Source of the DNA: Bacteroidaceae bacterium
GTDB lineage: Bacteria; Bacteroidota; Bacteroidia; Bacteroidales; Bacteroidaceae
Direction: 5' to 3'
NCBI GenBank assembly: GCA_017548075.1
Contig: JAFYNL010000044.1
Coordinates: 1 to 56,549, forward strand
Length of the DNA stretch: 56,549 nt
This document shows positions 16,821 to 23,199 of this stretch, piece by piece. The stretch's first letter is position 1. Every line of letters begins with the position of its first letter. Below the pieces are notes generated by a model, which was not told where the DNA came from, did no database searches, and saw only the letters and a program-made list of their open reading frames with translations. The translations under genes were made by a program, and so were the position numbers.

Positions 16821-18206
16821 ATGAACATACAGAGCATCATCCTTCTCGCCATCATAGTAGTGGTCGCAGGCCTCGTCTTGTACCACTATCTGCATAGTGA
16901 CAATAAGTGCAGTTGTTGCGATGGTTGCGACAAAGATTGTTGTGCGAAGCTTCTTATCCTGCTCCTCCTTTTGCCGATGAATGTGTTGGCTCAGGACAAA
17001 CCCCTTGCTGGCAAGCAGGTTTTGGCATATAGCAACGACAGTACTCGCGATGTCTATCGTATTCCGGCTATTGCCAAGAACAAAAAGGGAGAGTTAGTCG
17101 CCATTTACGACTACCGCGTTTGTGGTACAGACATCGGTTTCGGAGAGGTCGATCAGGTGATGCGTATCTCGAAGAACAATGGCAAGAAGTGGTCGAACGA
17201 GGTCAAAATTGCCGATGGAATGGGCGGAAATGAGAATATTTTTGGCGTGGGCTTTGGTGATCCGGCACTCTGTTTGGACCGCGAAAGTGGTCGAGGCGTC
17301 CTCATTACCGTTAGTGGGAAATGCATCTATTCTTATGCCAAAGCCGACCACAGGCCCTTCATTGCAAGACAGATTACCACAGATGGGGGACATACTTGGA
17401 GTGCTCCTGAAGACATTACGACTCAGTTCTGGGGAAAGGAAGGAGCGATGTTCCAGACATCCAAAAATGACGATGGAATGGGCGTTTTTGCTTGGGCAGG
17501 CTTCTTTGGCAGCGGTAAGATTCTGCAAAGCCGAGTCACGAAGGTCGGCCAATACTATCGTCTTTATGCCGCTCTCTTGCTTCGTGGTACAGGACTGAAG
17601 GGTGCTTATGTCGTTTATAGCGATGATATGGGCATGAATTGGCAGCTTTTGGGAGGCAATCCAGCGTTCCGAGCGGCTCCGGATAGCGACGAGCCGAAGG
17701 TTGAGGAACTGCCTTCAGGACAGATTGTCTTGAGTGGTAGGAAGTGGTATGGTCGAACATTCAACATCTGGACCTTTGCCGAAGGAAGTGTTACGGAAGG
17801 TTCTTGGGACAAGCCCGTCAACAGTCATGATGTGACTGGGGGCATTAAGGTGGGTGCCAATAGTTGCAATGGCGAGATTCTCATCGTGAAAGGGAAACTC
17901 ACAGAGACGGGCCATCCTTGTTATGTCGCTCTCCAAAGCCTTCCGAAGGCCGATACAAGAGCCGATGTGACCATTTATTATAAGGTTTTAGAAGCAGACC
18001 GGATGTACACCTCTTTTGAGTTTGCTGAGGGCTGGAAACAGGGCTTGCAGGTCACCTCAAAGCGTTCCGCTTACTCCACAATGTGCCTGCAGAAGAATGG
18101 TCGCATCGCTTTCTTCTACGAAGAGGAACCCTACATCTATAATATGGTTTATGTCCCTCTCACCCTCAAACAAATCACGAACGGCGAAGTAAACTTAAAA
18201 AAATAA
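16821..18206 (+). CDS. FeoB-associated Cys-rich membrane segment fused to an exported sialidase
   Basis: One open frame of 461 residues. Residues 5-24 form a membrane helix followed by a cysteine cluster (C30, C32, C33, C36, C40, C41), the pattern of the ~45-residue FeoB-associated protein (PF12669 type) that normally follows feoB. The frame continues without a stop into a second hydrophobic stretch ending NVLAQ (44-58), a typical signal-peptide end. Then comes a six-bladed sialidase: the YRIP motif, and Asp-box-like SKNNGKKWS, TDGGHTWS and SDDMGMNWQ. Sialidases free sialic acid from host glycans. No ATG precedes the second hydrophobic stretch, so the sialidase seems to depend on the Feo-type start. 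Fusion, or a sequencing error joining two genes, are both possible. Confidence 0.85.
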   Translation: MNIQSIILLAIIVVVAGLVLYHYLHSDNKCSCCDGCDKDCCAKLLILLLLLPMNVLAQDKPLAGKQVLAYSNDSTRDVYRIPAIAKNKKGELVAIYDYRVCGTDIGFGEVDQVMRISKNNGKKWSNEVKIADGMGGNENIFGVGFGDPALCLDRESGRGVLITVSGKCIYSYAKADHRPFIARQITTDGGHTWSAPEDITTQFWGKEGAMFQTSKNDDGMGVFAWAGFFGSGKILQSRVTKVGQYYRLYAALLLRGTGLKGAYVVYSDDMGMNWQLLGGNPAFRAAPDSDEPKVEELPSGQIVLSGRKWYGRTFNIWTFAEGSVTEGSWDKPVNSHDVTGGIKVGANSCNGEILIVKGKLTETGHPCYVALQSLPKADTRADVTIYYKVLEADRMYTSFEFAEGWKQGLQVTSKRSAYSTMCLQKNGRIAFFYEEEPYIYNMVYVPLTLKQITNGEVNLKK

Positions 18207-18215
18207 AAAAAACCC

Positions 18216-19118
18216 ATGAAAAGGTCTTTTCTGCTGGTCATTCTGACCATTGTGTCCTTAAACATTCTTGCGAAGGACAAATCGGATAAACTGCGTGACA
18301 ATCTCTTCCGCAATCCCAAGTATGTCACCGTCGTAGCACATCGAGGCGATTGGCGCAACCATCCCGAGAACTCCATTCCCGCTTTCCAAAGCTGTATCGA
18401 TATGGGTATCGATATGATTGAGATTGATGTGCGACGCACCAAAGACGGCCAACTCGTATTGATGCACGACCCAACAGTTGACCGCTGTACCAATGGGAAA
18501 GGCAAGGTAGCCGATTTGACCTACGACGAGATACAGAAACTGCGACTTCGTCCCCAGCACAACGCATCCATTACTCGCAACCATATCCCCACGCTCGAAG
18601 AGGTCCTCGTCCTTTGCAAAGGGAAAATCCTCATCAACATAGACAAGGGCTACGACTACTTCCAGCAAGTGTACGAACTGATGGAAAAAACGGGCACCAC
18701 AAACCAAGTCATCATCAAGTCGAGCAACTCCATCGACAAAGTGAAGAGCGAGAACGGTGCGATACTCGACAAAGTCATCTATATGCCCGTCGTGAACCTG
18801 AACGACAAGAATGCCGAGAAGAATCTCGACGAGTTCATCAGCATCCATCCCGTCGCTATTGAGTGTTGCATTGGCAAGTACGACGAAAATGTAGGTCGCT
18901 TGCTTCAGAAGATTCGTGATGCCGGCATCAAGATATGGCTCAACAGCATTTGGGCCAGCCTTTGTGATGGTCACGACGATGACCGGGCTGTGGAACTGGG
19001 TGAGCCAGACGAAAGCTGGGGCTGGATATTGGATAGAGGTGGTGCCGTCATCCAGAGCGACCGCCCATTAGACCTTGTGCACTATCTGAAGAAACACAAG
19101 CGTCACAAGCTAAAATAA
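18216..19118 (+). CDS. Exported glycerophosphodiester phosphodiesterase family protein
   Basis: A 300-residue protein with a signal peptide (about 1-19, ending NILAKD). The GDPD TIM-barrel hallmarks are all present: AHRGDWRNHPENS (His, Arg, Glu), MIEIDVRRTKDG (metal-binding Glu and Asp) and MHDPTVDRCTNG (catalytic His). It probably splits glycerophosphodiesters to glycerol-3-phosphate and an alcohol in the periplasm or at the surface. It follows the sialidase by 9 bases, so the feoAB-sialidase-GDPD genes are likely one transcript. It ends 38 bases from the convergent lrp-like gene. Confidence 0.88.
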   Translation: MKRSFLLVILTIVSLNILAKDKSDKLRDNLFRNPKYVTVVAHRGDWRNHPENSIPAFQSCIDMGIDMIEIDVRRTKDGQLVLMHDPTVDRCTNGKGKVADLTYDEIQKLRLRPQHNASITRNHIPTLEEVLVLCKGKILINIDKGYDYFQQVYELMEKTGTTNQVIIKSSNSIDKVKSENGAILDKVIYMPVVNLNDKNAEKNLDEFISIHPVAIECCIGKYDENVGRLLQKIRDAGIKIWLNSIWASLCDGHDDDRAVELGEPDESWGWILDRGGAVIQSDRPLDLVHYLKKHKRHKLK

Positions 19119-19156
19119 CCTGGCGTTTTGTCAGCTTCTGTCTCTTGCTGTTGAGT

Positions 19157-19624
19157 TCAGCTCAGCGGCAATTGGTGTGCGTTCTTGACCTCTCCGAGCA
19201 CGAAGAACGAGTTGAGCGAGCCGATGCAATCGAGGTCGCCGAGTATTCTGAGCACGAATTCCTGATAGGCTTTCATGTCGGAAACGAAGATTTTGAGCAT
19301 GAAGTCGTAGTCGCCGCTGATGTTGTAGCACTCCACAATCTCGGGGATTCGCTGCACGGCTTCCATGATGCGTTGCGAGTTGTTGTAGGAGTGCTGTTTC
19401 ATCCTCAAGTTGCAGAAGGCACAGAAACCGCGATTTATCTTCTCCGCATCCAGTACCGCCATGTATTTTCTGATGTAACCTTCGCGTTCCAGACGCTTTA
19501 CACGCTCGAAAGTGGGGGTGGGAGAGAGGTGAATCTTCGCAGCTAACTGCTTGTTAGTCAGGCGGGAATCGTCCTGAAGAAGGCTCAAAATCTTCAAATC
19601 TGTTTCGTCGAGTTGGCTTGTCAT
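19157..19624 (-). CDS. Lrp/AsnC family transcriptional regulator
   Basis: A 155-residue regulator: N-terminal winged HTH (LDETDLKILSLLQDDSRLTN, then LAAKIHLSPTPTFERVKRL) and C-terminal RAM ligand-binding domain (about 70-145, with ISGDYDFMLKIFV). Such proteins bind amino acids and act as octamer-like dimers of dimers. It is divergent from metY-cysK, and the shared upstream region holds two direct AATATTTC repeats, so control of sulfur amino acid synthesis is a reasonable inference. Confidence 0.93.
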   Translation of the reverse strand: MTSQLDETDLKILSLLQDDSRLTNKQLAAKIHLSPTPTFERVKRLEREGYIRKYMAVLDAEKINRGFCAFCNLRMKQHSYNNSQRIMEAVQRIPEIVECYNISGDYDFMLKIFVSDMKAYQEFVLRILGDLDCIGSLNSFFVLGEVKNAHQLPLS

Positions 19625-19700
19625 ATTGCTGAAAGAATTTTATTCCTGCTGGAATGCTGTTTTGTTACGCTTTTCAGGTAAATATATCTCTTTGATGGTG

Positions 19701-19708
19701 CAAAGTTA
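19701..19708 (-). promoter_or_regulatory. -7 box of the Lrp/AsnC gene
   Basis: CAAAGTTA on the plus strand, TAACTTTG on the minus strand, 77 bases upstream of the ATG, giving a longer leader than usual here. Confidence 0.65.
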
Positions 19709-19711
19709 GTA

Positions 19712-19750
19712 AATATTTCTAAATTATCAATTCTTCTTGGAGAATATTTC
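19712..19750. promoter_or_regulatory. Candidate operator: two direct AATATTTC repeats
   Basis: AATATTTC occurs at 19712-19719 and 19743-19750, 31 bases (about three helical turns) apart, between the divergent lrp and metY promoters. Lrp-family octamers often bind several phased AT-rich sites. This assignment is inference only. Confidence 0.35.
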
Positions 19751-19759
19751 ATGTTGCCG

Positions 19760-19767
19760 TAACTTTG
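19760..19767 (+). promoter_or_regulatory. -7 box of metY-cysK
   Basis: TAACTTTG, 60 bases before the metY ATG, with TTGG near 19738 as a possible -33 element. Confidence 0.7.
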
Positions 19768-19827
19768 CACCGTCGAAAGGACATAAAAACGCACAATTAG
19801 AAACGTAACAATACATTATTTTATATT

Positions 19828-21114
19828 ATGAGTACACAGAAATTACACATCGAGACCCTCGCCGTCCATGCAGGACAAGTAGCAGACCCCACAACAGATT
19901 CTTGTGCAGTTCCCATATATCAGACCGCCAGCTATGTTTTTCATAACGCCCAACACGCCGCAGACCGCTTTGGATTGCGTGATGCAGGCAATATCTACGG
20001 ACGCTTGACGAACTCCACTCAAGGTGTGCTTGAGGACAGAGTGGCTGCCCTCGAAGGTGGCGTGGCAGGTTTGGCAGTCGCTTCTGGAGCCGCAGCCATC
20101 ACCTATTCCCTGCAAAATGTGCTCCGGGCAGGTGACCATATCATCGCAGCTGACAACCTTTACGGAGGCTCTTACAACCTCATCACTCACACCCTCGCAA
20201 CGTCAGGAATTGCCCATTCCATCGTAAAAATTAACGATCTTGCAGCCGTCGAAGCTGCCATCCGTCCCAACACGAAAGTCATCTATGCCGAGACTCTGGG
20301 CAACCCCAATAGCGATGTCCTGAACATAGAAGGTGTGGCCGAGGTTGCTCACAAGCACGGCATCGTCTTTATCGTAGATAACACCTTTGCTCCGCTGTTG
20401 ATTCGTCCCCTGGAGCATGGTGCAGACGTTGTGGTGCATTCAGCCACGAAGTTCATTGGCGGACATGGAACCAGCCTGGGTGGTGTGATTGTTGATGGCG
20501 GAAAGTTCGACTGGAAGGCCAATGCAGACCGTTATCCCAGCATCGCAAAGCCCGATCCCAGCTACCATGGAGCCGTCTTTGCCGATGTTGCTGGAGCCGC
20601 TGCCTTCGTGACAAGGATTCGTGCCGTCATCCTTCGCGACACAGGAGCAGCCATTTCGCCCTTCAATGCCTGGGCTTTGCTGCAAGGAGTCGAGTCGTTG
20701 CCCCTGCGCATCCAGCGCCACACAGAGAATGCCCTGAAGGTCGTCGATTACCTCTCCAAGCATCCTTTGGTGGAGAAGGTGAATCACCCGGCCATTCCTT
20801 CGCATCCCGACCACGAACTCTATCTGAGCTACTTCCCCAATGGAGGAGCCAGCATCTTCACCTTCGAGATAAAAGGTGGCGAGAAAGCAGCTTGGAAGTT
20901 CATCGATTCGTTGCAGATTTTCACCCTTTTGGCGAATGTTGCCGACGTGAAGAGTCTGGTCATTCACCCAGCCACAACCACTCACTCGCAGCTCTCCCCA
21001 GAGGAACTTGCCGAGCAGCACATCACTCCAGGCACAGTCCGTCTGAGTATCGGAGTAGAGCACATCGACGACATCATCGCCGACCTCGACCAGGCTTTCG
21101 AGGCAATAAAATGA
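19828..21114 (+). CDS. metY: O-acetylhomoserine aminocarboxypropyltransferase (sulfhydrylase)
   Basis: A 428-residue PLP enzyme of the Cys/Met metabolism family that makes homocysteine from O-acetylhomoserine and sulfide. The N-terminus ETLAVHAGQ, the YGRLTNST segment and the PLP-lysine motif HSATKFIGGHGTSLGG (Lys near 213) are diagnostic, and TTTHSQL lies near the C-terminus. The long insert YHGAVFADVAG... is typical of MetY rather than MetB. It is followed after 35 bases by cysK, making a short sulfide-assimilation operon. Confidence 0.93.
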   Translation: MSTQKLHIETLAVHAGQVADPTTDSCAVPIYQTASYVFHNAQHAADRFGLRDAGNIYGRLTNSTQGVLEDRVAALEGGVAGLAVASGAAAITYSLQNVLRAGDHIIAADNLYGGSYNLITHTLATSGIAHSIVKINDLAAVEAAIRPNTKVIYAETLGNPNSDVLNIEGVAEVAHKHGIVFIVDNTFAPLLIRPLEHGADVVVHSATKFIGGHGTSLGGVIVDGGKFDWKANADRYPSIAKPDPSYHGAVFADVAGAAAFVTRIRAVILRDTGAAISPFNAWALLQGVESLPLRIQRHTENALKVVDYLSKHPLVEKVNHPAIPSHPDHELYLSYFPNGGASIFTFEIKGGEKAAWKFIDSLQIFTLLANVADVKSLVIHPATTTHSQLSPEELAEQHITPGTVRLSIGVEHIDDIIADLDQAFEAIK

Positions 21115-21149
21115 GAAAAAATACGTTATATTAATAAATACCAAAGATT

Positions 21150-22079
21150 ATGGCTATCTACAAATCAATTACTGATCTCATCGGCAGGACGCCGTTGGTT
21201 CAGCTCAGCACTTTTGCACAAAAGCGCAACCTGAAAGCGAACCTCATCGCGAAAGTGGAATTCTTCAACCCAGGTGGCAGCGTGAAAGACCGCATCGCCC
21301 TCAGCATGATACTCGATGCCGAAGAGAAAGGCATCCTCAAGCCCGGCGGCACCATCATAGAGCCGACAAGCGGCAATACTGGCGTAGGCCTCTCGCTCGT
21401 AGGTGCAGTTCGTGGCTATAAAGTCATCCTGACCATGCCCGAGACGATGAGCATAGAACGCCGCAAACTGGCTCAGGCTTATGGTACGGAAATCGTTCTC
21501 ACACCTGGCAGCGAAGGCATGAAAGGAGCTATTTGCAAGGCCGAAGAGCTGCGCGACAGCACTCCCGGAGCCGTCATTCTGCAGCAGTTCGAGAACCCAG
21601 CCAACCCAGCCATTCATGTGAAGACAACTGGCGAAGAGATTTGGACAGACACAGACGGAAAGGTCGATGTCTTTGTGGCTGGCGTAGGTACTGGCGGAAC
21701 CGTTTCCGGCGTTGCCAAAGCCCTCAAAGCTCACAACCCCAAAGTGTATGTCGTAGCCGTAGAACCCGCTTCCAGTGCAGTCCTCTCCGGTCAGCCCTCG
21801 GGAGCCCATAAGATTCAGGGCATTGGAGCAGGCTTCGAGCCCAAGAACTTCGACCGTCCACTCATCGACGAGATTCTGCCCGTCTCGAACGAAGATGCCT
21901 TTGCCACCTCTCGTGCTATTGCCAAGGAAGAAGGTATTTTCGTCGGCATTTCCTCAGGCGCAGCCGCTTATGCAGCCACCGTCGTTGCTCAGCGTCCCGA
22001 GTTTGCCGGCAAGAACGTCGTCGTCCTCCTGCCCGACACAGGCGAAAGGTATCTATCTACGGCTCTGCTGGAGGAATAA
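21150..22079 (+). CDS. cysK: Cysteine synthase A
   Basis: A 309-residue PLP enzyme that makes cysteine from O-acetylserine and sulfide. Visible are [11 protein letters not shown] (PLP lysine near 45), the substrate-binding TSGNTGVGL loop, [13 protein letters not shown] for the phosphate, and [11 protein letters not shown] near the end. Length is normal for CysK. The gene shares the metY promoter and is closed by a terminator. Confidence 0.95.
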   Translation: MAIYKSITDLIGRTPLVQLSTFAQKRNLKANLIAKVEFFNPGGSVKDRIALSMILDAEEKGILKPGGTIIEPTSGNTGVGLSLVGAVRGYKVILTMPETMSIERRKLAQAYGTEIVLTPGSEGMKGAICKAEELRDSTPGAVILQQFENPANPAIHVKTTGEEIWTDTDGKVDVFVAGVGTGGTVSGVAKALKAHNPKVYVVAVEPASSAVLSGQPSGAHKIQGIGAGFEPKNFDRPLIDEILPVSNEDAFATSRAIAKEEGIFVGISSGAAAYAATVVAQRPEFAGKNVVVLLPDTGERYLSTALLEE

Positions 22080-22103
22080 CCTCTCCTCTCTTTTGCCATA
22101 CAC

Positions 22104-22140
22104 AGCCCTTCTGTCACCAAGCGGAGGGGCTTTTTGTTTT
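22104..22140 (+). terminator. Terminator after cysK
   Basis: AGCCCTTC pairs with GGAGGGGCT (one G-T pair) and is followed by TTTTTGTTTTT. It marks the end of the core metY-cysK operon and the start of about 760 bases without a recognised gene. Confidence 0.8.
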
Positions 22141-22148
22141 TGCAAACT

Positions 22149-22268
22149 TGACCTGCGTCGAGCTGAATCTTAACGAGTGTCGTTTGCAAACTTCACGTGT
22201 GATCTTTGCAAAGTTAACGTGGGTCGTTGACGATTTACCTTAAGGTCTTTAGGGAATTACCTGTAGGT
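22149..22268. repeat. 22-bp palindrome array R3 with changing words
   Basis: In-register units start at 22149 (degenerate), 22171 (TAACGAGTGT), 22193 (TCACGTGTGA, perfect palindrome), 22215 (TAACGTGGGT), 22237 (ACCTTAAGGT, perfect) and 22259 (ACCTGTAGGT, perfect). All are 22 bases apart. Three different half-site words keep the same spacing, and the next register position (22281) is the first base of element A. Confidence 0.8.
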
Positions 22269-22280
22269 CTTTTATAAAGT

Positions 22281-22430
22281 ACTCTACACTCTACACCAGT
22301 CTGCCATAATCGATTGAAACTCAGCAATTAACGAGGGTGTAGAGGCTCTACATCACTCTACACCCACTCTACACCGCTGTATTCGTCTGTATATCAAAGC
22401 CTTAAGAGGGGTTGGTGTAGAGTGCAGAGT
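22281..22430. repeat. Paired-hairpin element A (150 bp, CTCTACAC words)
   Basis: Terminal inverted repeats of 17 bp (ACTCTACACTCTACACC and GGTGTAGAGTGCAGAGT, one mismatch) bound the element. Inside, CTCTACACC pairs with GGTGTAGAG (22336-22344). CACTCTACACC, present twice in tandem (22354, 22365), pairs perfectly with GGTGTAGAGTG (22414-22424) around a 38-base loop starting GCTGTATT. The layout matches element B base for base in spacing. No coding capacity. Confidence 0.85.
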
Positions 22431-22494
22431 GTTTTGAAAATTTCAGTTTGTTCGTTTTCCTCCTATATAATAAGATAATGCTTTTATTCATTTC

Positions 22495-22593
22495 CTCAAA
22501 ATTTATTTGGCAATTTTTCCCGAAATTCTCAAAATTTACTAAGCAGTTTTCTCCAAAATCCTCAAAATTTAAAGTGAAATGTTATTCCGATGA
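22495..22593. repeat. Three 33-bp iteron-like direct repeats
   Basis: CTCAAAATTTA recurs at 22495, 22528 and 22561, exactly 33 bases apart. Units 1 and 2 agree at 25 of 33 positions; unit 3 keeps mainly the first 11. They are AT-rich and lie midway between elements A and B. Confidence 0.7.
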
Positions 22594-22661
22594 TATGCTT
22601 TCGCAGTCTTGCGACAAAAGTTCCTGAAGTTATAGGGCTGCGAAATACTTTTTGCAAGAAC

Positions 22662-22810
22662 ACTCGTCACTCATCACCTTTTGCCTCTAACCAATTGATT
22701 ATTAGTTCTCTAACGATGTGATGAGTGCCTGACGACCCATCACCCACTCATCACCCATGTATTTTGCTGTATCTCAGCGGATTAAGTACCCTTGGTGACG
22801 AGTGATGAGT
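22662..22810. repeat. Paired-hairpin element B (149 bp, CTCATCAC words)
   Basis: Same architecture as element A with a different stem word. Arms are ACTCGTCACTCATCACC (22662-22678) and GGTGACGAGTGATGAGT (22794-22810). CTCATCAC pairs with GTGATGAG (22718-22725). CACTCATCACC (22745-22755) pairs with GGTGACGAGTG around a 38-base loop. That loop shares 23 of 38 positions with the loop of A, including TGTATT, CTGTAT, TCA and TTAAG in the same places. Confidence 0.85.
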
Positions 22811-22872
22811 ATTTTTGATTTTTCTTGATGCATTTTTCTTGGAGAGAATGTTGTAATATGAAAGGAAAATCG

Positions 22873-22880
22873 TATATTTG
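22873..22880 (+). promoter_or_regulatory. -7 box upstream of the helicase-methyltransferase operon
   Basis: TATATTTG fits TAnnTTTG. It is 19 bases before the small open frame at 22899 and about 320 bases before the helicase start; no closer match to the helicase was noticed. Confidence 0.55.
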
Positions 22881-22898
22881 CAGACGAAAGGGCATAAA

Positions 22899-23105
22899 AT
22901 GCTCCTTATGGAGCAACAAACCTCAGCGGAGGTGCCTTTCAATCTTATTGGTTATTATAGCGTTAGTGCTATATTCGGTGATGTCCCTGAACCTAGCAAA
23001 TTCATTATGACATTATGCACGAATAAGTACCAGCGCCTACGCGATAGCGTGGGCTGGGCTTATCTGCATGAATGGGGTTTTGCTAGGACCTTGGGACATC
23101 GATAA
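22899..23105 (+). CDS. Possible small protein (68 aa) or structured leader
   Basis: An ATG stands 19 bases after a -7 box and opens a 68-residue frame (MLLMEQQTSAEVPFNLIGYY...). I recognise no family. The same DNA holds several hairpins: TGCTCC-TTAT-GGAGCA over the start codon (22900-22915), CTACGC-GATA-GCGTGG near 23038-23053 and, after the stop, CTATCT-CCGAAC-AGATAG near 23152-23169. It may therefore be a regulatory leader of the helicase mRNA rather than a gene. Either reading is weakly supported. Confidence 0.3.
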   Translation: MLLMEQQTSAEVPFNLIGYYSVSAIFGDVPEPSKFIMTLCTNKYQRLRDSVGWAYLHEWGFARTLGHR

Positions 23106-23199
23106 GAGCGGTTCACGCTTTTATTGTGTCCTGAGGTTCTACGTTGATAACCCTATCTCCGAACAGATAGTCCTTTCGCGCGTTATCAATTGCGTAGAT

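Noticed and set aside
22149-22268. CRISPR array
   Set aside because: The 22-bp periodic arrays have no constant repeat of 23 bases or more with unique spacers of similar length, no leader and no cas genes in the window.
22751-22942. 63-codon frame on the minus strand
   Set aside because: It runs through hairpin element B and has no plausible promoter or domain.
22899-23105. Known small RNA or riboswitch upstream of the helicase
   Set aside because: Several hairpins are present but none matches a riboswitch or RNA family that I can recognise, so it is listed only as a possible leader or small gene.
23068-23199. N-terminal extension of the helicase to the ATG at 23068
   Set aside because: The extra 44 residues cross a perfect hairpin (CTATCT/AGATAG) and do not look like part of the PLD fold; the ATG at 23200 gives a normal opening. 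Not excluded entirely.
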